Source: Syngnathus acus
Taxonomy: Eukaryota > Chordata > Actinopteri > Syngnathiformes > Syngnathidae
Direction: 5' to 3'
Assembly: GCF_901709675.1 (NCBI RefSeq)
Contig: NC_051094.1
Span: 5,669,001 to 5,733,000, forward strand
Length of the DNA stretch: 64,000 nt
Shown: positions 56,101 to 64,000 of the stretch, piece by piece
Position numbering within the stretch: position 1 is the stretch's first letter
Layout: the number at the start of each line of letters is the position of its first letter
Program-made: the position numbers and the translations under genes
The notes under the pieces: model-generated
The model's input: the letters and a program-made list of their open reading frames with translations, nothing else
Database searches by the model: none
Told to the model about the DNA's origin: nothing

Positions 56101-58838
56101 TGCCACTCCTGCAAGAGGAAAGGCAAAGACAGACGTCAGGGCAAAGAGGGACATCAGGGCAAAGAGGGACGTCAGGGCAAAGAGGGACGTCAGGGCAAAG
56201 AGGGACGTCAGGGCAAAGACGGACGTCAATGCGCAAAGACGGACGTCAATGCGCAATGACGGCCAGTGGAGCGTCACAACTTACCTTTTTTCATCTTCTT
56301 GCAGACGTAGCTTCTCTTCTTGTCGCACGTGTCGTGCTTCCAGTCGCCGCTGTCAGTGAATAAGGAAAGACACTTCCCCCCTTCGGCGTCACCTGGAGGG
56401 AGGGAGAGAAGATCTCAGCGCTCCGCCGTTCCTCCAAAGTGCAGCCGACAAGCATCAGACATGCTTTCAGACCGACCTGCACTCGAGTGGATGTAAGTGA
56501 ACGGGGATCCGTCAGTCCATTGGGCGTCATCTTCCGTGGTGGAGACATTGGCGCCCAACCACAGAGAGGGCAGAAACCTGACATAACCTGTGGGCCCAAG
56601 GCAAAGGTGGACCAGCATCTTCCAGAGACACGCTTTACTCATCCACTCATTGAGCCCATGAGGCACATTTTGGAACGACACCATTCATTCATTCATTCAT
56701 TCATTCATTCATTCGCGATACCAATGAATGGCCGCCTACCATGTACAAAGCGCTGCTCATCATAGTTGGTGATGCTGAGCAGGTTCCCGTGGAGGCGTTG
56801 GCAGTCGTCTTGCGCCTCCTGCCAGGTCTTGATGGGCTGGCGGATCATCAGGTAGCAGAAGTCGTTGGTGGGGTCGTCCAGCCACCAGCCGCATTTCTGA
56901 GTCCAGTCTGCGAGCCAGACGGCGTAAGATGGCGCAAGACAGCGTAAGACGGCGGCAGTGCGGGACACCTACGCGGTTGGCCGACTAATGGTGGCAGCTG
57001 TGGAGGCCCCTCGCGCTTGGCTGCAGAAAAAGGGGAGCGAATATGACCAAATGCTTCACGCATCCAAAAGGGGCGCTCGGGAGGGACGTTTGCACCTGTT
57101 TTGCAGACCGGTGGGAATGTCCTGTAGCAATTCCTGTTTCTGTTCAGGTCTTCGACGGAATCCAAAGTAGAACAGACACCACCGGAGTAGTAGTAAGTTT
57201 TGCCGTAGTCCTGCGGATGAGATTTTGGACAGAACTTTAGCGCGTTGCATTCGATGTGGTCATCTTCCCGCCGCATTTCCTCACTTGCAGCGTTTTCGTA
57301 CCTTCTCTCATTAAAGTTTCACTTTGGTTGTTGGGTTCACTTTGTCAGTCATAGTAGTATGAACATTGCAATAAAACATTGTGCCCGCCCTGGCAACCCA
57401 AATAAATGTCTGGGAAAAACATGCACAAAGCAACTAACCCTGTCAATCAAAGTAGTATGAACATTGCAATAAAACATTGTGCCCGCCCTGGCAACCCAAA
57501 TAAATGTCTGGGGAAAACGTGCACAAAGCAACTAACCCTGAAGACCTAAAGACAAACCCGAGGCACCATCCAGGATATATCATCTTAACCGCCTCCTCTC
57601 TAAAATCAGAGCGCCAATACTTTGTAAGCGGCTGCCCGATGCCTCGAGACAAGACGGATGCCTGCAACATGACTTTTCCAAAGGCCTTCAGCAATCCACT
57701 TACAAAAGAAGCTGTTCCGTCAGTCCACTCGTAGTTGTTGCCCTTCTTCTTTTCTCCCACCCAAGTTTCTCTGTTAGTTGTGTGATCTTGATTAAAGGAA
57801 GGAGAACAAGAGCTTCAGGGCAAGAAGAGCTTCAGCCAAATGACGACTGTGGCGGTTCTTCTTGGTGCTCACCATTAATGAATCGGACCTCTTGCTCAGA
57901 GTGTATGCTAGCCAGGTGGCCTCGCCGGGAGTAACAAAACATCTCGCCATCCTCCCAATCGCCGGCATTCGCGTCAAAAAGATAGCAATCATTGCCATAC
58001 AGTAGGTTGCCATCGTTGCAGTCGGAAGCTGAGGCCACAAAGAAAAACATTGAGGAGGAAACCATGACCACATGGTTAAAGTGCAATAAGCGTGCTGCAA
58101 CTCACTCTTCATTACAGCAGAAACACGATTGGAGGTAAACGTCCGTCCCTCCGGGCAGCCTGCAAAAAAAGACCCGTTTGGGCATCTTACCTTTCATCAG
58201 CAACGTGACCACGGACGTGCAGACTTACTCTGCGGCCGTTTGCACATGTAGGCCAACGAGGAAGCGCAGGAGCCAGACCTCCACCTCCCAGGCAAAACAT
58301 AAGCTCCTTGGTTGACGTAGGCGCAGGACGCGACGTCGGCGCTGTCGGTAGATTATAAAAAGGAACATTTTCCTGTTTTTCCTTGAGTGCTCGTTCTCAA
58401 AATTGGTTCCAGAACCTTTACGCGTGTCCGCCTGACAACAGCATGCGAAGATGTGACTTCTTACCTTTTAAATCGGTCTAAGGCCCAGTTGGTGTGTGTC
58501 GTTGTCTCGCCATCAGACCAGATCAGCTCCTGGCTTCCGGCTACAAAGCCACACCAGACGTCGTCGCATTTCTGGCGGGAAAAAAGAAAACAGTTCCAGT
58601 TGGTGCTGCAGAGTCCACGACTGCTTCCGTCTCACCTGGTTGGAGAGTCCCAGCCAGAAGCGGGTGTTCTTGCCCATGGTGCGCTTCACAAAGTCCTCCT
58701 CGGCCGAGGAGGTGATGGAGAGCAGGTCGCCGCCCTGCCAGACGCAGTGGTGCCGGGCCCCCAGCCAACCGTTGGGAATCATCTCCTTCTTGTAGCAGCT
58801 GGAGTCGTGCTCGAGCCACCCGGGAAGACACTTGTTGG
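46555..58838 (-). CDS. Multidomain lectin: 9 CTLD, SUEL, F5/8C, LCCL, CTLD (5' incomplete)
   Basis: Forty-eight GT-AG exons join in one frame of 1,768 codons including the stop. The order is three CTLD triplets (exons in 58838-56079, 55705-53250, 52896-50302), a SUEL domain (50237-50103, 48650-48507), F5/8C (48349-48215, 48132-47984, 47907-47790), LCCL (47717-47666, 47595-47529, 47459-47332, 47261-47212) and a tenth CTLD (47153-46980, 46888-46737, 46662-46555). Exon phases agree throughout and the three triplets share one exon pattern, which argues for a single gene rather than neighbours. Each of these families binds carbohydrate, phospholipid or matrix ligands, so a secreted multivalent lectin is the likely product (inference). 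The signal peptide and first exon were not found and no transmembrane segment follows the last CTLD. I know no named gene with this order. A split into several genes, or an assembly-expanded repeat, are the alternatives. Confidence 0.8.
47212..47717 (-). other. LCCL domain, four exons
   Basis: Exons 47717-47666, 47595-47529, 47459-47332 and 47261-47212. Hallmarks are [25 protein letters not shown] and the closing FPSFTFAD. The donor after IISK is best placed at AAAGT|GTGCGT, because only this choice keeps the downstream frame open. LCCL domains occur in cochlin, LGALS3BP-unrelated Limulus factor C and DCBLD proteins, usually extracellular. Confidence 0.85.
47790..48349 (-). other. F5/8 type C (discoidin) domain, three exons
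   Basis: Exons 48349-48215, 48132-47984 and 47907-47790. The domain opens with [20 protein letters not shown] and GCWSPSEM, continues with [20 protein letters not shown] and [11 protein letters not shown], and closes with [10 protein letters not shown] and FDVLGC. The first and last cysteines are in the positions of the usual disulfide. Such domains bind phospholipids, collagen or sugars. Confidence 0.9.
48745..49857. mobile_element. TIR transposon copy 1, carrying a SINE
   Basis: Ends are CCATTTTTTTTCCATGTATA on the left and the near reverse complement TATACATGGAAAAACGG on the right, with further GTATAATGCGC/GCGCATTATAC repeats inside. The right end abuts TA; the left neighbour is AA, so the duplication is eroded or the boundary shifted. 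It shares several hundred bases with the inverted copy at 59534-60467, for example CATACGAACACAATGCTCTC versus its reverse complement. No transposase is encoded. TA target sites and these ends suggest a Tc1/mariner-pogo-like family. Confidence 0.75.
48966..49291 (-). mobile_element. tRNA-derived SINE inside transposon copy 1
   Basis: Read on the minus strand the head is TGGCCTAGTGGTAGAGTG (A box) followed by GGGTTCAAACCCCAGCC (B box), as in a tRNA-derived RNA polymerase III promoter. The body has ATAAAAATGGGACCCATTGC and TGCTCACTGCTCCCCTCTCC, and the tail ends GTGTGTGACGATCATTGGGA and an AT-rich stretch. It is nested inside the DNA transposon. Confidence 0.85.
50302..52896 (-). other. CTLD triplet A (CTLDs 7-9)
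   Basis: Twelve exons: 52896-52694, 52612-52506, 52380-52268 (CTLD-a); 52197-52144, 52065-51910, 51803-51721, 51582-51471 (lead-in and CTLD-b); 51404-51357, 51281-51114, 50706-50581, 50506-50405 (lead-in and CTLD-c); 50331-50302 (30-base linker). Together 434 codons. Landmarks: WLGLSNQ and LTWSDGQTT in a; [19 protein letters not shown] in b; [20 protein letters not shown] and [15 protein letters not shown] in c. A run of 27 G (27 C on the gene strand) lies just before exon 2's acceptor. CTLD-c here is clearly more diverged from those of triplets B and C. Confidence 0.85.
53297..53390. repeat. 18-base minisatellite in lectin intron, triplet B
   Basis: About five copies of GGCAAAGACGGACGTCAG fill most of the short intron between the last CTLD-c exon and the 30-base linker exon. 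The counterpart in triplet C has more copies. Confidence 0.9.
53811..53905. repeat. (ATTC)n microsatellite
   Basis: Interrupted CATT/ATTC tract with GGTCATTCC variants in the intron between exons c1 and c2 of triplet B. A shorter, pure (ATTC)n occupies the matching place in triplet C (about 56687-56714). Confidence 0.9.
56128..56255. repeat. 18-base minisatellite in lectin intron, triplet C
   Basis: About seven copies related to GGCAAAGAGGGACGTCAG, with the last ones changed to GCGCAAAGACGGACGTCAAT, in the same intron as the array at 53297-53390. Confidence 0.9.
57341..57540. repeat. Tandem duplication of about 100 bases
   Basis: Two adjacent copies, almost identical, of a stretch containing GTAGTATGAACATTGCAATA and CCCGCCCTGGCAACCCAAAT, in the intron between exons b2 and b3 of triplet C. 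Triplets A and B lack it, which explains much of the extra length of triplet C. Confidence 0.9.
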
Positions 58839-59533
58839 CTGAAGGCACAATTTGGGGATCAGGCGGACAAATCAGAGCACACTGATGGAACACTTGCATG
58901 CTTTTACTCTGCGCTCTTCATTGGGGGCATCTCAACCAAATGCATGAGGATTCTGTCAGGGGTGGGGTGGGGGATGGAGGGGCCAATGGCCATTGTCACT
59001 TTGGCCCCTTCCAAAAACCTGCCTGTCCTTCATTTTTGGGTCCAGCCAGCGCCATGCAGCAAAGTGGAGCTGCTGATTGTTCACATAAAAGCATCACTTA
59101 CGCCTGCCAAGGATTGCACACAATTGCCCCAAAGTGATGATACTAAGATTCAGATGTACAGTGGGGCAAACAGTAGGTAGTCAGCCCACCAATGGTGCAA
59201 GTTGTTCCACTTAAAAGATGCCATCATCCTCATCATCATCTTCACCCTCAGCAATTACCCCACCCAGCAGTTACGCACGTGTGGCATATCGATGACCAAT
59301 GACCTAAGCTCAAATCAGGTCATCACACATTTCACCACTGGATGGTGCTAAAGCACAACGCAACTCAATCGAATGGAACACGTTGCAACAGTTGGACCGC
59401 TCCCCCCTTCTTAGCTCAAGAAGAGCCCGTCCTTCCTTATATCAAAGTACAAAGCCAAGCAAGACTGAGTGTTTCATGGAGAAGAAGGGCTTTTAAACTG
59501 CGGACTCACTCACTCACTCAATCAAACCTAATA
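58839..59533. other. Region 5' of the first recognised lectin exon
   Basis: The missing amino-terminal exon or exons could lie here. The best candidate on the minus strand is about 59158-59118: it has an acceptor TTAG, a donor GTAAGT, ends in the required phase 1 and would read IITLGQLCAILGR, a mildly hydrophobic stretch. It has no in-frame ATG, so a further upstream exon would be needed. I do not count it as supported. Confidence 0.3.
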
Positions 59534-59637
59534 CCGTTTTTTTTCGTGTATAATACGCCCCCATGTATAATACGCACCCTAACAATGGCATGTTGATGCT
59601 GGAAAAAAGCCTGTACCCATGTATAATACGCACCCAA

Positions 59638-59695
<58 letters not shown>

Positions 59696-60467
59696 TCCCA
59701 ATGATCGTCACACACGCAGGGAGGCAATGGGTCCCATTTTTATAGTCTTTGGTATGGTCTTAACTAGGCTGGATGTATTTTTTTTGTTGGCGTTGATTTC
59801 TCCGACTGCCCGTAAAGGCACCACCGCGATCAGATGAAAAGAGAGGAAAGTGACGTGCGGACATGTGAAAAAGGCGGCTCTGTATGGGAGAGACGTTGAA
59901 GAGGAATAAAAACACCCTTGGAAACCAAAACTTGCCCCTCGTCGTGACTCGGAGCCGCAACAAATGTTTCGGATTTGTGTAGGGTACATTGTGACAGCAA
60001 ACGAGCAGGTGATCGAGCAAGCGTCTGATACGAGAGCATTGCGTTCGTATGGAGCGTGTTTGAAGTGAACAGCAGAGACGAAAGGAACAAGGCAAAGTGT
60101 TGTGAAATAAAATATTACCTGTAATACGCATTTTGTTATTTGCTGATTGTATTAAACTATCACATTCATTGTCAGTCAAGAAGAGAAGAGGACTATTATC
60201 CCTTCTTTGACGAAATGACCAGAGCACAGTACAAACACACTATTGTTCTTTCGGTATTTATTCAACCCACATTCTTTCACAACATGACAAGAAGAGAACA
60301 ATACATAAATCAATACTCGTACCAGTACCATGATTTTCTTAAAAAAAAAAAAAAAAAAAAAAAAAATTAAATTAAAAAAAAAAAATTGTACCCATGTATA
60401 ATGCGCACCCCAGATTTTAGGACAATAAATTAGTTAAATTTTGCGTATTATACACGGAAAAAAACGG
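59534..60467. mobile_element. TIR transposon copy 2, inverted relative to copy 1
   Basis: Ends CCGTTTTTTTTCGTGTATAA and its near reverse complement TTATACACGGAAAAAAACGG, flanked by TA on both sides (59532-59533 and 60468-60469). It contains the reverse complement of copy 1's unique region and long poly-T/A runs near 59638-59692 and 60340-60384. No transposase frame. Confidence 0.8.
59690..59757 (-). mobile_element. Internally deleted SINE remnant
   Basis: TTAAAGTCCCAATGATCGTC joined directly to GCAGGGAGGCAATGGGTCCC and ATAGTCTTTGGTATG. Compared with the SINE at 48966-49291 the middle and the tRNA-like head are missing. Confidence 0.8.
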
Positions 60468-60679
60468 TAAGCATGGACTCTGAGGGGCAAATGCAATTAT
60501 TCAGATGCGCCCTGCGATTCACTAGGCGAAATGAACACGCACTGAAATCAGAGTCTCATAAAAGTCCTACTCAATTTTGCAATCTTTGAAAACATTATGC
60601 CGACACATTTTGATGATGCGCAGCGATATTACGAACTGCACAACTGTGTTGCAACTTTTTTGTGTGTGATGATAACAGA

Positions 60680-61450
60680 CCAAACACGAAGGTGTATTAT
60701 TAATAATATAATTACAATATAATTATTAATATAACAATGCTTATGATCTCGATTTAGATCATAATAACCATGATTTTTTATAACAGAGGTGCTAAGAAAT
60801 ATCTATTGTATAAAGGGGCTGTAAGAAATTATTGCTCATACTGTATCAAGGACTGTAAGAAACTATTAATAATAATCACTAATAATGATTATTATTCATT
60901 ATAATTAGCTCATATAAATCATGAAAATATTCTTATAATAGGGGCGCCAAGAAATATCTTGTCTATATACACATGTGCATAATATATTGTATAAGAAATG
61001 ATTATTCTTATTTATTATTGTTATCATTATTATTAATAATAAATGTATTACTTTTGTTATTATTAAACTAGTATTATCACTATTATCATTCTTATTATTG
61101 TATATTATTTATTATTCTCGTGTCTTGTTGACATTCTCTGTCTTAAACCCTAACGGTGCAACTCATCTAAGTGTCACAAAGTCCAATCAGCCGCTCCTGA
61201 ATTCCAAGTCTGCCCATGTTTTAGGAAAAACATTTTTTTTTATTATCATCATTATTAATAATAATAAATGTATTACTTGTATTATTATTAAACTAGTATT
61301 ATCACTATTATCATTCTTATTATTATATATCATTTATTAATATTCTTGTGTCTTGTTTTCATTCTCTGTCTTAAACCCTAACGGTGCAACTCATCTAAGT
61401 GTCACAAAGTCCAATCAGCCGCTCCTGAATTCCAAGCGCGCTCATGTTTG
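60680..61450. repeat. AT-rich tract with about 229-base tandem duplication
   Basis: ATTATT-type low-complexity sequence enclosing two near-identical blocks (about 61020-61210 and 61250-61440). Both contain AAACTAGTATTATCACTATT and CTTAAACCCTAACGGTGCAA followed by CCAATCAGCCGCTCCTGAAT. Confidence 0.85.
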
Positions 61451-63817
61451 AGGAAAAAAAAAAAAAAAAAACCAGAGCGAACGAAAATCAAAAGCAAACG
61501 CGGAAAAGAGAGATGGAAGGAAAAGCCCAGTAACGCGACAGCACATATAAACACATTCGGTTTTCAAAATAAAAGAGCAATTTTACATTGAATATTTTGA
61601 AGTTATTTGCTCAACTTCAATACATCATACTGACAGCCAGTGCGCACTTAAAATTCACAAGCGGCTCGTCTGCCGCCGTGAAAAAAAAAAAAGCCAAGAC
61701 ACTTGACTCAACGGCTTTAGCTCGTCATTTCAAAGTCAAGTTGCTCGTATGTTCGGACATTACAGCAGCCCGCATGAATGATGACAATGATGATAAAGGC
61801 AAGCCTCGATAACAAGAAAGGTCCGGATTGGGCTCCTCTCAAACCAAGTTGGACACAGCAACTACATCAAAGTGTCCGAATAATGTGGATTCTTCTAAGT
61901 TCATCAAAGTTGTTGTCGTCCAAATTTGTGACATTGCAATGATTTATTTTTTATCTCAGGCACCGTAATGTGAGAATATAAGCAGATGCAGTCATGCTAA
62001 CTCACAGTACAGTACAGTACAGTACATTCCATCGTTTCTCCAGCTCTTTACTGTTGTTTTAATGGACTAAAGATACAAATTGCTTACCTGAAGCACATGT
62101 CCAATATATGCCAATCAGGAGAAGTACATTCTTTAATTCTATCCACATGTTGGAGGAAAATCAATCCCCCCTCTCACTGGGGGTCGCAACGAATTCAGAA
62201 AACAAATGATAAGTCGCCTCACTGAAAATAGCCAGTGGATTGTAGTCCAGAGGAAAATGGAAGTTTGATCCACTCTGCTCCGAGCCCGAAGCATGCCGCG
62301 CCCACACAACGCCTACGTCAAACACGTCACATTCAAAGGCTCAAAGCACTCTCAAGCTACGTGGGGGGGGGGGGGGGGGGGGGGGGCGCGCGTGTGCGTA
62401 TGACCAAAAGTAAAAAAAAAAAAGGGAAACAGCACTGCCCCTTTGAGTCCTTTCATTTTTGTAACTTTGTAAATGTTCTAGACGTGAACAACAGCGAAAA
62501 GCAGTCAACTCGTTTAACTGTAAATATAAATAATTAAATCCAAGTGCGAAAGTTGGAATTCAATGAGGTGTCACTCAATTTATGTTCAAGGATATAGACA
62601 AGACTACAGAAGCTTTTCCATTCACGCCTCTCAGAATTCCTGTTGATTTTCAGAGAACGTGAGAAAATACATTTAGCCGACGTGCTTTTGAATGAAAATG
62701 AACGATGAGCAAATGAATCTGAGAGAAATGAGGGGAAAGCGTCTCCAATTGAGCCTCGCAAGCCTCGAGTGCAAAAGCACAAAACATATGTAGAATACTT
62801 TTTATTCATAATATCTATCATAAATATGATCATGAAAAGTATCATCTTTTTTATTGAATCTTTGATTTAACTCCTCTGTGAACGTGCATTTCCCTGTCGC
62901 CATTGCTTATAAACACTCGGTGTAGACTGGCCAGCCCATCCTACTTTGTAGCAAAGTGACTAGATTTGAGGAGAAGGGCGTGACTTTTTTGCCACCCATA
63001 CAGAGAAAGCTGGAATTGAGTGAAATGCAACCGAGTGGCAATTCTATTGACAATGTACCGTACATGTCTTATGTTTGAGGCAGTCCAACAAAATCCCGGA
63101 CGATTTTGAACTTTCCCCCGGACATCTTTTTATCTCTCAAAAGTAGGCCATGTCCGGGAAAAAGACTGGTCACCCTAACTTACACGAATGAGCCCAATGA
63201 GTGCACACCCGCACGCCCACAGGCACACAAAGGCTTGTCCACGAATGGGCCTTTTTTTGCTCAACATTTAGAGGTAGAGGCAAAGATGGCGGTCTCCAAA
63301 TAAATGGGTGTGCAAGTATTTGGATTTATGGTGGGTATGCAAAAGACGTGCCCCCCCCCCCCCCCCCCCCCCCCGTGATGATTTCAAAGACACCCTCCAA
63401 CATGACAGAAGGGCTTTATGCACACAGGAGTTGAACCTAGGAGCTTGTTAGGACACACCAAGGAGTTGAAAGAGAAAGAAGACATTGTGCTCCTTGATGC
63501 TAAGTCATAAAGTCCTTGCCCGACGCCTCATCACGCCACTTTGGCTTTGTTCAAGGCTTCTTCCAGAACGATACATTTGTGTAACAAGAGCACATAGACA
63601 AATAGTTGTGCAGTGTGCACGGGCCAAACAACTAAAAAGTATCCATTTAGGGACAAAATTCCCCACATGAGATGTCTTGGAAGGTCTCGAGCGGCGTGGC
63701 TGCGGCGTGGCTGTGGCGTGGCTGCACACTAAATAAACGTCCATAAAAGTCAGTTAAATAAAGAATGCAAATTTTGAAAACAAATATATTTTCTTTCATT
63801 TTTACTGCAGGTCACAA
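61451..63817. other. Right-hand intergenic DNA
   Basis: No coding exon is supported. It holds a (CAGTA)n tract near 62007-62024, a poly-G run near 62364-62385 followed by GCGCGCGTGTGCG, and a poly-C run near 63351-63374. Short open frames across these are low-complexity artefacts. Confidence 0.6.
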
Positions 63818-64000
63818 TAAGATAAGATAAGATAAGATAAGATAAGATAATCCTTTATTATTCCCTCAATGGGGAAACTCCTATGTTAGCAGCAATACAC
63901 TTAACATATACACACACACACGCATGCGGGGAAGGGGGTAAAAGATTTTAAAGAAGTAGAAGGTATATATAATTAAAAAATATGGACAGTGTATACAAAA
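63760..64000. repeat. (GATAA)n and probable LINE-type 3' tail
   Basis: About seven AAGAT units (63818-63850) followed by CCTTTATTATTCCCTCAATG and GGGGAAACTC, a form common at 3' ends of fish interspersed repeats. Just before it, TTTTCTTTCATTTTTACTGC and AGGTCACAAT match a stretch at about 43610-43640. The element runs off the window. Confidence 0.55.

Larger units (their letters stand above)
56079..58838 (-). other. CTLD triplet C (CTLDs 1-3)
   Basis: Exons 58838-58636, 58571-58465, 58341-58229; 58159-58106, 58028-57873, 57786-57704, 57210-57096; 57020-56973, 56907-56740, 56587-56477, 56392-56285; linker 56108-56079. Together 432 codons. The first exon needs one base from a preceding exon (phase 1). 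CTLD-b is the most diverged of the three: WYSWLGL of A and B is replaced by [10 protein letters not shown], and its last exon ([13 protein letters not shown] onwards) differs strongly. Confidence 0.85.

Noticed and set aside
46555-58838. Classical mannose receptor (MRC1/PLA2R family) gene
   Set aside because: Tandem CTLDs are shared, but there is no ricin-type or fibronectin type II domain and no transmembrane segment, and SUEL, F5/8C and LCCL domains are foreign to that family.
59514-59745. Poly-Lys / poly-Phe open frames
   Set aside because: Translations of the long T/A homopolymer runs inside transposon copy 2.

Overview
The window looks like a teleost (ray-finned fish) genomic contig. 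The genes have many short exons separated by introns rich in microsatellites. The repeats are fish-type: tRNA-like SINEs, a hAT-type miniature element, TA-flanked inverted-repeat elements and a copia-like fragment. ATXN2 and SH2B3 lie tail to tail, the vertebrate arrangement also seen on human 12q24. The species cannot be fixed from the sequence.

Layout. 1-1904: 5' flank of ataxin-2. 1905-14926 (+): ATXN2, 24 coding exons whose summed length gives an uninterrupted 1,108-residue frame (LSm, LsmAD and PAM2 motifs, no polyglutamine). 15.0-18.2 kb: ATXN2 3' UTR and short convergent intergenic DNA. 18245-30788 (-): SH2B3 (LNK), seven coding exons, 741 residues, with phenylalanine zipper, PH, SH2 and the C-terminal tyrosine motif; its first coding intron of about 9.2 kb holds a 769-bp hAT-like element with a perfect 8-bp target duplication. 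30.8-41.5 kb: no gene recognised, scattered repeats. 41.57-43.56 kb: broken copia-like retrotransposon. 43.6-46.5 kb: repeats, including a minisatellite that runs up to the end of the next gene.

46555-58838 (-): the most interesting locus. I can thread 48 exons in one continuous frame (1,767 residues, amino end not found). They encode three tandem triplets of C-type lectin-like domains (nine CTLDs), then a SUEL/rhamnose-binding-lectin domain, an F5/8 type C (discoidin) domain, an LCCL domain and a tenth CTLD, with no membrane segment seen near the carboxyl end. I do not recognise this domain order. The triplets arose by tandem block duplication, the latest copy about 2.8 kb long and offset relative to the triplet boundary. 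Two copies of a TA-flanked transposon lie in opposite orientation, one in the intron that splits the SUEL domain and one just upstream of the gene. 58.8-64 kb: intergenic, AT-rich and repeat-rich.

The three genes are not obviously one pathway. ATXN2 acts in cytoplasmic RNA metabolism, SH2B3 restrains cytokine and receptor tyrosine kinase signalling, and the lectin is predicted (inference) to be a secreted, multivalent glycan-binding or matrix protein.
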